Positions 28,979 to 37,424 of a DNA stretch of 64,000 nt are shown piece after piece (within the stretch, counting starts at the first letter, position 1; each line of letters begins with the position of its first letter). The notes under the pieces are model-generated. The model was not told where the DNA came from, ran no database searches, and saw only the letters and a list, made by a program, of their open reading frames with translations. This DNA is from Caulobacter soli (GTDB lineage Bacteria > Pseudomonadota > Alphaproteobacteria > Caulobacterales > Caulobacteraceae), in NCBI RefSeq assembly GCF_011045195.1, contig NZ_CP049199.1, positions 1-64,000 on the forward strand, in the 5' to 3' direction. The translations under genes and the position numbers were made by a program.

Positions 28979-30567
28979 AGCTGCCGGCCCTGCCGAAGCT
29001 GACGCCCTCCCTGCCGCTGTGGGCGCGGACGCGGGGCCTGGCTCTGCTGGCCGGTCTGGCCGCCGCCCTGGCCCATCCGCCGTTCGGCTTTCTGCCCGGG
29101 CTGCTGGGCTATGCGGTGCTGCTGTGGTTGCTCGACGCGATCGACAGTCCCCGGCCGCTGCGCTCGGCCTTCCTGCGCGGCTGGCTGATGGGGCTTTCCT
29201 ATTTCGCCCTCTCCACCTGGTGGATCGCCGAGGCCTTCATGGTCGACGCCGCCAACCAGGGCTGGATGGCGCCGTTCGCGGTGGCCGCCATGGCCGCGGG
29301 CATGGCGCTGTTCTGGGGCCTGGCGGCGGTGCTCTATCGCCTGATCCGTCCCGCCGGCGTGCGGCGGGTGCTGGTGTTCGCCGGGACCTTCGCCCTGCTG
29401 GAATGGGCGCGTGGCCACATCCTGACCGGCTTTCCCTGGAACCTGCCGGGCGAGACCTGGCGAGCGGGTTCGGCGCCGTCGCAGGCCGCCGCCCTGGTCG
29501 GCGCCTACGGCCTGACCTGGATCACCCTGGCCGTCGCGGCCGCCCCGGCCGTGTGGCGCGAGGGCCGGCGCGGTCGGATCGCCGTGGGCGCGGCGGTCGC
29601 GACCCTGGCGGTCCTCTACATCGGGGGCGCCGTCCTTCCTCGCCCCGTCCCGCCCGGCCCCGACGCGCCCACCGTCCGCATCGTCCAGGCCGACATTCCG
29701 CAGGAATCCAAGTGGGACGCCGGGCGCTTCGCCCAGATCGTCCAGACCTATGTCTCGCTGACCGCCCGGCCCTACGCCGGCAAGCCCGCCGACATCGTCA
29801 TCTGGCCCGAGGGCGCCCTGCCGGCGGCGATCAACGACTACATAGTCCCCGGCAGCTGGGTGCGCCAGGCGATCGTCGACGCCCTGCGGCCCGGCCAGCT
29901 GATGCTGATCGGCGGCTATCGCTACGAGGGAACGCCCGACCAGCCGGTCTATTACAACAGCCTGGTGGCCCTGCGCCGTACGACCGACGACGTCGTGGTG
30001 GTCGGGATCTACGACAAGCACCGCCTGGTGCCGTTCGGCGAATACCTGCCGGCCGACGCCCTGATGACCAAGCTGGGCGTCAAGAGCATGGCGCACCTGG
30101 GCGACGGCTTCGCCACGGGGCCCGCGCCGGCGCCGCTGCGCATCGCCCCGAACCTGCTGGTCCAGCCGCTGATCTGCTACGAGAGCCTGTTCCCGCGCCT
30201 GGCCGAGCCGGTCCCGGGCGTGCGCGCCATCGTCAATGTCTCGAACGACGCCTGGTTCGGCGTGACGTCCGGACCGCTGCAGCACCTGAACCTGGCCAGC
30301 TACCGCGCCATCGAAACAGGCCTGCCCCTCATCCGCGCGACGCCCACCGGCGTGTCGGCTCTGATCGACTCGCAAGGACGAATTGTGCCCGGCGCCCGCT
30401 TGAAACTTGGCGAATCAGGGGTAATCGACGGTAAGGTTAGCGGAACCAGTTCGCCGACCTTGTTCTCCAAGCTTGGGCACTGGCCCTTCGGATTGCTGCT
30501 TTTGGTTTCATTCGTCGCAGCGATTCGCGTTCCAGGAGGTCGAGGCTTGGAAAAAGTCCCAAACTGA
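28975..30567 (+). CDS. lnt: Apolipoprotein N-acyltransferase Lnt
   Basis: Inner-membrane enzyme that adds the third acyl chain to the N-terminal cysteine of lipoproteins. The 530-residue protein has about six hydrophobic segments in the first 225 residues, then a periplasmic nitrilase-like domain with the catalytic triad Glu (WPEGALP), Lys (YDKHRLVPFGEYLP) and Cys (LICYESLFPR). A final hydrophobic segment ends the chain. GTG start overlaps the corC stop. Substrates in this window would include the lipoproteins at 22213, 22862 and 41232. Confidence 0.96.
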   Translation: MKLPALPKLTPSLPLWARTRGLALLAGLAAALAHPPFGFLPGLLGYAVLLWLLDAIDSPRPLRSAFLRGWLMGLSYFALSTWWIAEAFMVDAANQGWMAPFAVAAMAAGMALFWGLAAVLYRLIRPAGVRRVLVFAGTFALLEWARGHILTGFPWNLPGETWRAGSAPSQAAALVGAYGLTWITLAVAAAPAVWREGRRGRIAVGAAVATLAVLYIGGAVLPRPVPPGPDAPTVRIVQADIPQESKWDAGRFAQIVQTYVSLTARPYAGKPADIVIWPEGALPAAINDYIVPGSWVRQAIVDALRPGQLMLIGGYRYEGTPDQPVYYNSLVALRRTTDDVVVVGIYDKHRLVPFGEYLPADALMTKLGVKSMAHLGDGFATGPAPAPLRIAPNLLVQPLICYESLFPRLAEPVPGVRAIVNVSNDAWFGVTSGPLQHLNLASYRAIETGLPLIRATPTGVSALIDSQGRIVPGARLKLGESGVIDGKVSGTSSPTLFSKLGHWPFGLLLLVSFVAAIRVPGGRGLEKVPN

Positions 30568-30620
30568 AACAGACAAGCTTCCAGATAACCGTGGCTTTTC
30601 CCCCCAGTGATTGAAACGGC

Positions 30621-31058
30621 ATGAACACGACCACCCCTGACCAAGAACGCTCCCCCAATCCGGTCGACCTGCACGTCGGCGCCCGGATCCGCATGCGCCG
30701 CAAGATTCTCGGCGTCAGCCAGGAGCGTCTGGCCGACGACCTGGGCCTGACCTTCCAGCAGGTGCAGAAGTACGAGCGCGGCGCCAACCGCGTCAGCGCT
30801 TCCAAGCTGTACGAGATCGCCAAGAGCCTGCAGTCGTCGGTGTCCTACTTCTTCGAAGGCCTGGCCGACCCGACCGACGTCGACGGCTTCGAGGAAAACG
30901 GCTCGGAGCAGTTCGTGCACGATTTCCTGATGACGCCGGAAGGTCTGGAACTGGCCGCGCTGTTCCCGCGCATCGGCAAGTCCCGTGTGCGTCGGCGCAT
31001 CCTGGACCTGGTCCGGTCGATGGCCGAGGACCTGGTCGAGGAAGAGTCCCAGGACTGA
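30621..31058 (+). CDS. XRE-family transcriptional regulator
   Basis: 145-residue protein with a Cro/CI helix-turn-helix (about 14-70; IRMRRKILGVSQERLADDLGLTFQQVQKYERGANRV) and a short C-terminal helical region (VRRRILDLVRSMAEDLVEEE). This is the PraR/SinR-like type frequent in alphaproteobacteria beside metK. No ligand domain is visible. It lies between lnt and metK in the same direction, 53 bases after lnt; the gap has no terminator. Whether it regulates metK is unknown. Confidence 0.9.
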   Translation: MNTTTPDQERSPNPVDLHVGARIRMRRKILGVSQERLADDLGLTFQQVQKYERGANRVSASKLYEIAKSLQSSVSYFFEGLADPTDVDGFEENGSEQFVHDFLMTPEGLELAALFPRIGKSRVRRRILDLVRSMAEDLVEEESQD

Positions 31059-31101
31059 TCTGGGACTCGACTCCGGCGAAAGGCCGCCAGGGCGCTTGCG
31101 G

Positions 31102-31123
31102 ACATAAACCTATCTTTATATGT
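31102..31123. promoter_or_regulatory. Palindromic operator-like site before metK
   Basis: ATAAA (31104-31108) and TTTAT (31115-31119) form perfect half-sites around CCTATC, extended by ACAT/ATGT-like flanks, about 65 bases before the metK start. It is the only AT-rich patch in the leader and probably overlaps the promoter. The layout resembles operators of ArsR-type regulators of the SAM/SAH cycle; that assignment is from memory and uncertain. Confidence 0.45.
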
Positions 31124-31166
31124 TCGAGATTAGTCCGTCGGGCGAGCCGTCCGGACGGGCGGCGTC

Positions 31167-31187
31167 ATGTCCGGAGCTGATCCTTGA
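31167..31187 (+). other. Six-codon upstream reading frame overlapping the metK start
   Basis: ATG TCC GGA GCT GAT CCT TGA: the TGA shares bases with the metK TTG (31184-31186). The metK ribosome binding site GGAG (31172-31175) lies inside this mini-frame, so its translation could gate metK initiation. Existence as a translated frame is inference. Confidence 0.35.
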
Positions 31188-32407
31188 GCCGTTCTTCCTA
31201 CATCTTCACCAGTGAAAGCGTTTCCGAAGGTCACCCGGACAAGGTCGCCGACCGGATCAGCGACACGGTCGTCGACGCCTTCCTGACCGCCGATCCGGAG
31301 GCGCGCGTCGCCTGCGAGACCCTGGTGACCACCAACCGCATCGTCCTGGCGGGCGAAGTGCGGGCCGGCAAGCCGGGCGGCGACAAGTCGGCCAACAAGC
31401 AGCTGACCAAGGACATCATCAAGTCGCTGGAGCCCAAGGTCCGCGCCGCGATCAAGGACATCGGCTACGAGCAGAAGGGCTTCCACTGGGAGAAGGCCAA
31501 GTACGCCTGCTACCTGCACGGTCAGTCGGCCCACATCGCCCAGGGCGTGGACGCTTCGGACAAGAAGGAAGAGGGCGCCGGCGACCAGGGCATCATGTTC
31601 GGCTACGCCAGCACCGAAACCCCGGAGCTGATGCCGGCCACCCTGCAGTACAGCCACAACATTCTCAGCCGCCTGGCGCAGCTGCGCCACTCGGGCGAGC
31701 TGTCGGAACTCGAGCCCGACGCCAAGAGCCAGGTGACCCTGGAATATGACGGTAACGGTAAGCCGGTTCGCGTCGTCTCGATCGTGGTCTCGCACCAGCA
31801 CAAGAAGAAGATCGGCGGCAAGGCCCCGACCTCCAAGCGCGTGCTCGACCTGATCAAGCCGCACATCCTGCCCGTCTTCCCGGACGGCCTGATCACCAAG
31901 AAGACCCAGTGGCTGGTCAACCCGACCGGCCGCTTCGAGATCGGCGGTCCGGACGGCGACGCTGGCGTCACCGGCCGCAAGATCATCGTCGACACCTACG
32001 GCGGCGCGGCCCCGCACGGCGGCGGCGCGTTCTCGGGCAAGGATCCGACCAAGGTCGACCGCTCGGCCGCCTATGCCTGCCGCTACCTGGCCAAGAACGT
32101 CGTGGCGGCCGGCCTGGCCGATCGCTGCACGATCCAGATCGCCTACGCCATCGGCGTGGCCCAGCCCGTGTCGTTCCACGTCGACCTGCACGGCACCGGC
32201 AAGGTCGATCCGGCCCAGCTGGAAAAGCTGCTGCCTCAGCTGATCGGCGGGGCCACGCCGCGCGGCATCCGCGAGCACCTGCAGCTCAACCGTCCGATCT
32301 ACGCCCGCACCGCCGCTTACGGCCACTTCGGCCGCACGCCGGACAATCAAGGCGGCTTCTCGTGGGAGAAGACCGACCTGGTGTCGGAGCTGAAGGGCCT
32401 GGCGTAA
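31184..32407 (+). CDS. metK: S-adenosylmethionine synthetase
   Basis: Makes S-adenosylmethionine from methionine and ATP. The 407-residue enzyme shows [18 protein letters not shown] at the N-terminus (active-site histidine and metal ligand), [12 protein letters not shown] and the P-loop-like [19 protein letters not shown]. The start is a TTG with GGAG eight bases upstream; the nearer ATG at 31167 is out of frame and ends on the TTG. A palindrome lies upstream. SAM serves MiaB, MoaA and TrmB encoded in this window. Two hairpins follow, the second a terminator. Confidence 0.97.
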   Translation: MSRSSYIFTSESVSEGHPDKVADRISDTVVDAFLTADPEARVACETLVTTNRIVLAGEVRAGKPGGDKSANKQLTKDIIKSLEPKVRAAIKDIGYEQKGFHWEKAKYACYLHGQSAHIAQGVDASDKKEEGAGDQGIMFGYASTETPELMPATLQYSHNILSRLAQLRHSGELSELEPDAKSQVTLEYDGNGKPVRVVSIVVSHQHKKKIGGKAPTSKRVLDLIKPHILPVFPDGLITKKTQWLVNPTGRFEIGGPDGDAGVTGRKIIVDTYGGAAPHGGGAFSGKDPTKVDRSAAYACRYLAKNVVAAGLADRCTIQIAYAIGVAQPVSFHVDLHGTGKVDPAQLEKLLPQLIGGATPRGIREHLQLNRPIYARTAAYGHFGRTPDNQGGFSWEKTDLVSELKGLA

Positions 32408-32421
32408 GCCGTACCCGATAG

Positions 32422-32447
32422 GGGGACACACGCAGGCGTGTGTCCCC
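32422..32447. repeat. gggacacac-family hairpin after metK
   Basis: ggggacacacg (32422-32432) and cgtgtgtcccc (32437-32447) are perfect inverted arms around cagg. Same core as the hairpin at 15111-15146. Confidence 0.75.
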
Positions 32448-32456
32448 GACCGTATC

Positions 32457-32490
32457 AACGGGCCTCGATCATCCGGTCGGGGCCCGTTTT
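32457..32490 (+). terminator. Rho-independent terminator of metK
   Basis: aacgggcctcga (32457-32468) pairs with 32477-32488 (one G-T pair), ending in tttt. It stands ten bases after the gggacacac hairpin, so metK ends with a double hairpin. Confidence 0.8.
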
Positions 32491-32522
32491 CATTTCGGCT
32501 TCAAAGCTCTAAGACCCCGCCC

Positions 32523-33203
32523 ATGACCAACCCCACCCAGCCCCACGGGCCGCTGCGCTCGTTCGGCCGCCTGAAGTCGCGGCCGGTGAAGCCGCGCCAG
32601 CAGGCCCTGCTCGACACCCTGCTGCCCGAGATCGCCGTGCCGACCGCCCCGTTCGCGCCGCGCGACCTGATGCCCGACGCCCAGGAAGTCTGGCTGGAGA
32701 TCGGCTTTGGCGGCGGCGAGCACATGGCCGCCCAGGCCGGCAAGCGCCCCGACGTGCTGGTGATCGGCGCCGAGCCCTTCGTCAACGGCGTGGCCAGCGC
32801 CGTGCGCCATGTCGAGGAGCAGGCCCTCAAGAACGTCCGCATCCACGAGGGCGACGCCCGCGACGTGGTCGGCTGGCTGCCAGAGGCCAGCATCGATCGC
32901 CTGTTCATCATGTTCCCCGATCCCTGGCACAAGGCGCGGCACAACAAGCGCCGCCTGATCCAGCCGGCCTTCGTGACCGAGCTGGCGCGCGTGCTGAAGC
33001 CTGGCGCGGCCTTCCGCTTCGCCACCGACTGGGCCGACTACGCCGAGTGGACGGTCGAGCGGGTGCTGGCCGATCCGGCCTTCCGCTTCGCCGACGAGAC
33101 GGCCGATCGCAACGCCGCGCCCGCCGACCACGTCACCACGCGTTATGAGGAAAAGAAGCTGGGCGACTGCGCGCCGGTGTTCCTGGACTTCGTCAGGGCC
33201 TGA
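32523..33203 (+). CDS. trmB: tRNA (guanine-N7)-methyltransferase TrmB
   Basis: SAM-dependent methylation of G46 in the tRNA variable loop. The 226-residue protein has the SAM-binding loop EIGFGGGEHM (about 59-68) and the catalytic/tRNA-binding FPDPWHKARHNKRR (about 137-150), both diagnostic for TrmB. It has its own transcription window between the metK terminator and a bidirectional terminator shared with ppa. Confidence 0.96.
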   Translation: MTNPTQPHGPLRSFGRLKSRPVKPRQQALLDTLLPEIAVPTAPFAPRDLMPDAQEVWLEIGFGGGEHMAAQAGKRPDVLVIGAEPFVNGVASAVRHVEEQALKNVRIHEGDARDVVGWLPEASIDRLFIMFPDPWHKARHNKRRLIQPAFVTELARVLKPGAAFRFATDWADYAEWTVERVLADPAFRFADETADRNAAPADHVTTRYEEKKLGDCAPVFLDFVRA

Positions 33204-33207
33204 AACG

Positions 33208-33245
33208 AAAAGGGCCGGCGTCGCGAACGACGCCGGCCCGATTTT
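33208..33245. terminator. Bidirectional terminator between trmB and ppa
   Basis: gggccggcgtcg (33212-33223) pairs perfectly with cgacgccggccc (33228-33239) around cgaa; aaaa precedes it and tttt (33242-33245) follows, so it can serve both convergent genes. Confidence 0.9.
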
Positions 33246-33268
33246 CGCGAAACGCCCGAGCCTAAGGC

Positions 33269-33802
33269 TCAGTAGCTCTCGTCGTGACGCTTGATCGCCG
33301 TGCGGATGATCTCGGCGGTTTCTTCCAGGTCGGCCCAGCCGGTGATCTTGGTCGACTTGCCCTTTTCCAGATCCTTGTAGTGCTGGAAGAAGTGGGCGAT
33401 CTGCTCGGTGAGGATCACCGGCAGGTCGCGCCAGCTGTTCACGCCCGTGTAGAAGGGGTGCAGCTTGTCGACCGGCACGGCCAGGATCTTTTCGTCCGAA
33501 CCGGCTTCGTCGACCATCATCAGCGTGCCGATCGGGCGGCAGCGGATGATCGCGCCGGGCACCACCGGGGTCGGGCCCACGACCATGATGTCGGCGGGGT
33601 CGCCGTCGTCGGCCAGGGTGTGGGGGATGAAGCCGTAATTGGCCGGATAGAACATCGCGGTGTGCAGGAAGCGGTCGACCATCAGGGCCCCGCTTTCCTT
33701 GTCGATCTCGTACTTCACCGGCTCGCCGCCTTGCGGGATCTCGATGATGGCGTTGAGGTCGAAGGGCGGGTTCACGCCGATAGCGATCTTGGAGAGGTCC
33801 AT
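33269..33802 (-). CDS. ppa: Inorganic pyrophosphatase (family I)
   Basis: Hydrolyses pyrophosphate in the cytosol and so drives biosynthetic reactions, including SAM synthesis by the neighbouring MetK. The 177-residue protein has the family I metal-binding signature DDGDPADIMVV (about 68-78) and the early KYEIDKESGALMVDR. Length matches bacterial soluble PPases. It starts at the ATG at 33802 and is divergent from rimP across a 397-base gap. Confidence 0.97.
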   Translation of the reverse strand: MDLSKIAIGVNPPFDLNAIIEIPQGGEPVKYEIDKESGALMVDRFLHTAMFYPANYGFIPHTLADDGDPADIMVVGPTPVVPGAIIRCRPIGTLMMVDEAGSDEKILAVPVDKLHPFYTGVNSWRDLPVILTEQIAHFFQHYKDLEKGKSTKITGWADLEETAEIIRTAIKRHDESY

Positions 33803-34039
33803 TGTGACTCTTCTTCAGGGATTTGGGTCCGCGGGGAGGCGGCCTGCGCGGGGGCGCTTATAGGCCACAAATGTTGCGGCGCGGAAGCCCGTTACGGCGA
33901 TGGATGCCGCCAAGCTCGCGATCTGGGCTGAATTCATGACCCTCGTCGGCCGCGTTGATCACCGTCCTGGCGGGCGGCGGTGCGAAGACTTCGGGCGGAT
34001 CGGGAAAATTCCGACGATGGACCGCCCCCAAGCAGGGGC
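33803..34039. other. Intergenic region without a supported gene
   Basis: Between the divergent ppa and rimP starts. A 64-codon open frame (33900-34094) has no ribosome binding site or recognisable sequence. No tRNA or known RNA fold is apparent. The 3' part (34040-34137) holds a candidate promoter and a strong terminator, listed separately. Confidence 0.5.
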
Positions 34040-34068
34040 TTCCAACGGCCCGAACATCGCGCTATATA
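34040..34068 (+). promoter_or_regulatory. Candidate promoter of the rimP-nusA leader
   Basis: TTCCAA (34040-34045), 17 bases, TATATA (34063-34068). The match to the -35 consensus is poor and to -10 fair. A start near 34075 would give a leader running straight into the terminator at 34106. Confidence 0.35.
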
Positions 34069-34105
34069 GCTCCTACATCGTCCGTCAGCGCTGATAGCGC
34101 TTTCG

Positions 34106-34137
34106 AGCGGCGGCCCGAAAGGCTGCCGCTTTTTCTT
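34106..34137 (+). terminator. Strong terminator in the leader of the rimP-nusA operon
   Basis: agcggcggcc (34106-34115) pairs with ggctgccgct (34121-34130), one G-T pair, loop cgaaa, then ttttctt. Nothing upstream on this strand is coding, so it ends either a small RNA or the operon's own leader, 63 bases before the rimP GTG. Confidence 0.85.
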
Positions 34138-34199
34138 TGGCCGCTCGCCAGCTTGACCTTTTGGGAGCTGAACGACCGGCCCAGTGAGTTGAGAGAACC

Positions 34200-34817
34200 G
34201 TGCGCGGGAAGACGCAGGAAGATATCGGTCTGGTCGAATTGCTCGATCCCGTCGCCGAGTCCGTCGGCTACGAGATCGTTCGCCTGCGCCTGATGGGCGG
34301 GGCCGAGCAGCGCCGGCTGCAGATCATGGCCGAGCGGCCGGATGGCGACATGAACGTCGAGGACTGCGCCAAGCTGTCGCGGGCCATTTCCGAGATCATG
34401 GACGCCGCCGACCCGATCAGCGGCGAATACACCCTGGAAGTCTCCAGCCCGGGCGTCGACCGCCCGCTGACGCGACTGAAGGACTTCGACACCTATGCCG
34501 GGCTGGAAGTCCGCATCGAGCTGGACCGCGTCGCCGAAGGCCGCAAGCGCTTCAAGGGCGAGCTGGCCGGCGTCGAGGACGATCAGGTGGGTCTCAACCT
34601 CGAGGGCGAGGACGACACCACCGTCTATTTTCCGTTCGAATGGATCGTCGACGCCAAGCTGGTGCTCAACGACGAACTGATGAAGCGCGGCGCCAAGCAG
34701 CGTGCTGCTCGCGTGGGCGCTGAAGGCGAAGACGCCGAGGGCGACGACGCTGACGACCAAGATCTCGGCGACGACGCCGACGACGATATTGACCTGTCCG
34801 AAAGTGAAGAGGACTGA
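34200..34817 (+). CDS. rimP: Ribosome maturation factor RimP
   Basis: Needed for maturation of the 30S subunit. The 205-residue chain has the N-terminal RimP domain ([33 protein letters not shown]), the conserved [14 protein letters not shown] and an SH3-like C-terminal domain. It ends with an unusual acidic tail of about 35 residues ([24 protein letters not shown] region). Starts at GTG. It opens the rimP-nusA operon; nusA begins two bases after its stop. A terminator stands in the leader. Confidence 0.95.
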   Translation: MRGKTQEDIGLVELLDPVAESVGYEIVRLRLMGGAEQRRLQIMAERPDGDMNVEDCAKLSRAISEIMDAADPISGEYTLEVSSPGVDRPLTRLKDFDTYAGLEVRIELDRVAEGRKRFKGELAGVEDDQVGLNLEGEDDTTVYFPFEWIVDAKLVLNDELMKRGAKQRAARVGAEGEDAEGDDADDQDLGDDADDDIDLSESEED

Positions 34818-34819
34818 CC

Positions 34820-36514
34820 ATGGCTATCGGCATCTCCGCCAACCGCCTCGAGCTGCTGCAGATCGCCGACGCGGTCGCGCGTGAAAAAGGCATCGAGAAG
34901 GAAGTCGTCATCGAGGCGATCGAGGACGCGCTGCAGAAGGCTGCTCGCGCCCGCTACGGCGCCGAGCACGACATCCGGGTGAAGATCGACCCGCGCACCG
35001 GCGAGACCACCCAGAAGCGGGTGATCGAGGTCGTGCCGGACGACTTCGAGCTGGAAGGCGAGATCGGCAAGGTCCAGCTGTCGTCGGCCAAGCGCACCTG
35101 GCGCGACGCCGAGGTCGGCAAGGTCTACGAGGAAAGCCTGCCGCCGTTCGAGATCGGCCGTGTCCAGACCCAGATGGCCCGCCAGGTCGTCATGCATAAG
35201 GTCCGCGAAGCCGAGCGCGAGCGCCAGTACGACGAGTACAAGGATCGCGCCGGCGAGATCGTCAACGGCAGCGTCAAGCGCGTCGAATACGGCAACGTCA
35301 TCGTCGACCTGGGCCGCGGCGAAGGCATCATGCGCCGCGACCAGTCGATCCCGCGCGAGAACTTCAACGTCGGCGACCGCATCCGCGCCTACATCTACGA
35401 CGTCCGTCGCGAGACCAAGGGCCCGCAGATCATGCTGTCGCGCGCCCACGGCGGCTTCATGGCCAAGCTGTTCGCGCAGGAAGTGCCGGAAGTCTATGAC
35501 GGCGTCATCGAGATCCGCGCCGTGGCCCGCGACCCGGGTTCGCGCGCCAAGATGGCCGTGATCTCCAACGACAGCAGCATCGACCCGGTCGGCGCCTGCG
35601 TCGGCATGCGCGGTTCGCGCGTGCAGGCCGTGGTGGCCGAGCTGCAGGGCGAGAAGATCGACATCATCCAGTGGTCCGAGGACGAGGCGACCTTCATCGT
35701 CAACGGCCTGGCCCCGGCCGAAGTCTCCAAGGTCGTCATGGACGAGGAAGACGAGCGCGTCGAAGTCGTGGTGCCCGACGAGCAGCTGTCGCTGGCCATC
35801 GGCCGCCGCGGCCAGAACGTCCGCCTGGCCTCCCAGCTGACCGGCTGGCAGATCGACATCATGACGGAAAGCCAGGAGAGCGAGCGCCGTCAGAAGCAGT
35901 TCGCCGAGGCCACCGCCCTGTTCCAGGAAGCCCTGGACGTCGACGAGGTCATCGCCCAGCTGCTGGTCACCGAAGGCTTCGCGGCCGTCGAGGACGTCGC
36001 CTATGTCGAGCCGCACGAGATCGCGGCCATCGAAGGCTTCGACGACGAGACCGCCGACGAGCTGCAGACCCGCGCTCGCGAATTCCTGGAAAAGGAAGCC
36101 GCCGCCCTGGACGCCAAGCGTGTCGAACTGGGCGTCGAGGACAGCCTGCTCGAGATCGAGGGCGTCACCCTGCCGGTGGCCGTGGCCCTGGGCGAAGGCG
36201 ATGTGAAGTCGGTCGAGGACCTGGCTGGCCTGATCCCCGACGACCTGCGCGGCTGGTTCGAGACCAAGGACGGCGAGCGCACGCGCGAAGCCGGCATCCT
36301 GGACAGCTTCAACCTGTCGCCGGAAGACGCCGAGGCGCTGATCATGCGCGCCCGCATCGTCATGGGTTGGGTCGAGGCCCCGCCCGAGCCGGAATATATC
36401 GAGGAAGAGGCCGTGTACGAGGAAGAGGCGGGCGAGGAGCCGGCCGAGGCCTCGGACGACGAGATCGCCGAGGAAGCGCCTGAAGGCGCCGCCGAAGAAA
36501 CCACCGAAGACTGA
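34820..36514 (+). CDS. nusA: Transcription termination/antitermination factor NusA
   Basis: RNA polymerase-associated factor that promotes pausing and hairpin-dependent termination and takes part in rRNA antitermination. The 564-residue chain has the polymerase-binding N-domain (1-125), S1 domain (about 135-200), two KH domains (about 230-345; [21 protein letters not shown] in KH2), two helix-hairpin-helix repeats of the AR type (about 365-510) and a very acidic tail. Terminators lie both upstream of rimP and directly after nusA, which would let NusA feed back on its own operon (inference). Confidence 0.98.
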   Translation: MAIGISANRLELLQIADAVAREKGIEKEVVIEAIEDALQKAARARYGAEHDIRVKIDPRTGETTQKRVIEVVPDDFELEGEIGKVQLSSAKRTWRDAEVGKVYEESLPPFEIGRVQTQMARQVVMHKVREAERERQYDEYKDRAGEIVNGSVKRVEYGNVIVDLGRGEGIMRRDQSIPRENFNVGDRIRAYIYDVRRETKGPQIMLSRAHGGFMAKLFAQEVPEVYDGVIEIRAVARDPGSRAKMAVISNDSSIDPVGACVGMRGSRVQAVVAELQGEKIDIIQWSEDEATFIVNGLAPAEVSKVVMDEEDERVEVVVPDEQLSLAIGRRGQNVRLASQLTGWQIDIMTESQESERRQKQFAEATALFQEALDVDEVIAQLLVTEGFAAVEDVAYVEPHEIAAIEGFDDETADELQTRAREFLEKEAAALDAKRVELGVEDSLLEIEGVTLPVAVALGEGDVKSVEDLAGLIPDDLRGWFETKDGERTREAGILDSFNLSPEDAEALIMRARIVMGWVEAPPEPEYIEEEAVYEEEAGEEPAEASDDEIAEEAPEGAAEETTED

Positions 36515-36522
36515 TCCAAGAC

Positions 36523-36560
36523 CCGGGCCTCTCACGAAAGTGGGAGGCCCGGCGCCTTTT
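36523..36560 (+). terminator. Terminator between nusA and ylxR
   Basis: A 13-bp stem (36523-36535 with 36540-36552, one G-T pair) capped by a gaaa tetraloop, then cgcctttt. It is eight bases after the nusA stop and splits an operon that is usually continuous. Confidence 0.9.
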
Positions 36561-36568
36561 AGAGACCC

Positions 36569-37234
36569 ATGACCGACGCCGACGCGCCCCATACCCCCGT
36601 GGCCAAGACCCACGCCGAAGCCAATCGCCAGCGCAAGGACATCGTCCTGGGCGAGGCGAGCGACGAGGCGCGTCTGGTGCGGTTCGTGGTCGGGCCCGAC
36701 GGGACGGTCGTGCCGGACGTGGCGCGCAAGCTGCCCGGCCGCGGCATGTGGGTGGCGGCCGACCGCGAGGCGATCAGCGCGGCCGCCAAGAAGGGCCTGT
36801 TCTCGCGCTCGGCCAAGACCAAGCTGACCGCTCCGGCCGATCTGGCCGACCAGGTGGAACGGCTGCTGGCCAGGCGGGTTCTGGACGGGCTGGGTCTTGC
36901 ACGGCGCGGCGGAACGATTATCTCAGGCTTCGAAAAGGTCTCCTCGGCCCTGGCGTCGGGGCAGACCGCCTGGTTGATCGAGGCGTCCGACGGCGCCGCT
37001 GACGGTCGCCGAAAGATTCTCACCGCGGTCCACAAGGCCCCGAACAGCCCCAAAATCTGCGGGATGTTCACGTCAGACGAATTGGGTTTGGCCTTGGGCG
37101 GGGAGAATGTGATACACACGGCGCTTCTTGCCGGGCGCGGCACTGATCGCTGGACTTTGGACGTCGAGCGGTTATCAGGCTTCCGCCCACTCCTTCCCTT
37201 GAGTTGGTCGGCGAGTTGGCGCGAGGAGGCCTAG
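36569..37234 (+). CDS. YlxR (DUF448) RNA-binding protein fused to an L7Ae-like domain
   Basis: 221-residue protein combining an N-terminal YlxR-type domain (about 20-100, with VARKLPGRGMWVAADREAI) and a C-terminal L7Ae/L30e-like domain (about 105-190, RRVLDGLGLARRGGTIISGFEKV). This fusion between nusA and infB is common in alphaproteobacteria. The canonical RTC-x-R motif of many YlxR proteins is replaced by DEARLVRFVVGPDG. RNA binding is predicted; the exact role is unknown. It follows the nusA terminator by only nine bases. Confidence 0.9.
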   Translation: MTDADAPHTPVAKTHAEANRQRKDIVLGEASDEARLVRFVVGPDGTVVPDVARKLPGRGMWVAADREAISAAAKKGLFSRSAKTKLTAPADLADQVERLLARRVLDGLGLARRGGTIISGFEKVSSALASGQTAWLIEASDGAADGRRKILTAVHKAPNSPKICGMFTSDELGLALGGENVIHTALLAGRGTDRWTLDVERLSGFRPLLPLSWSASWREEA

Positions 37235-37424
37235 GCCCCTGGCCTCGACGAATGGCTTTCATTCGTCGGCGACAGAGGTCTGGAACTTGAAACGAGGAGC
37301 GTGATCCGCTCCTGAGTTAAGGGTCGGGAAACGCGCTTCCTTCGGGAAGTACGTCCAGGCCCCTTTCTCACATGGATCAAACGGTTTTTGGCCGGCTGCC
37401 GCCGGCGGAAGTACAAGCGAGCGC

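Noticed and set aside
31059..31183. SAM riboswitch before metK
   Set aside because: The leader is short and I could not fit the SAM-I, SAM-II or SAM/SAH conserved cores; a palindromic operator is the more supported reading.
33900..34094. 64-codon frame upstream of rimP
   Set aside because: No ribosome binding site, no recognisable sequence, and it runs into the candidate promoter of the rimP leader.
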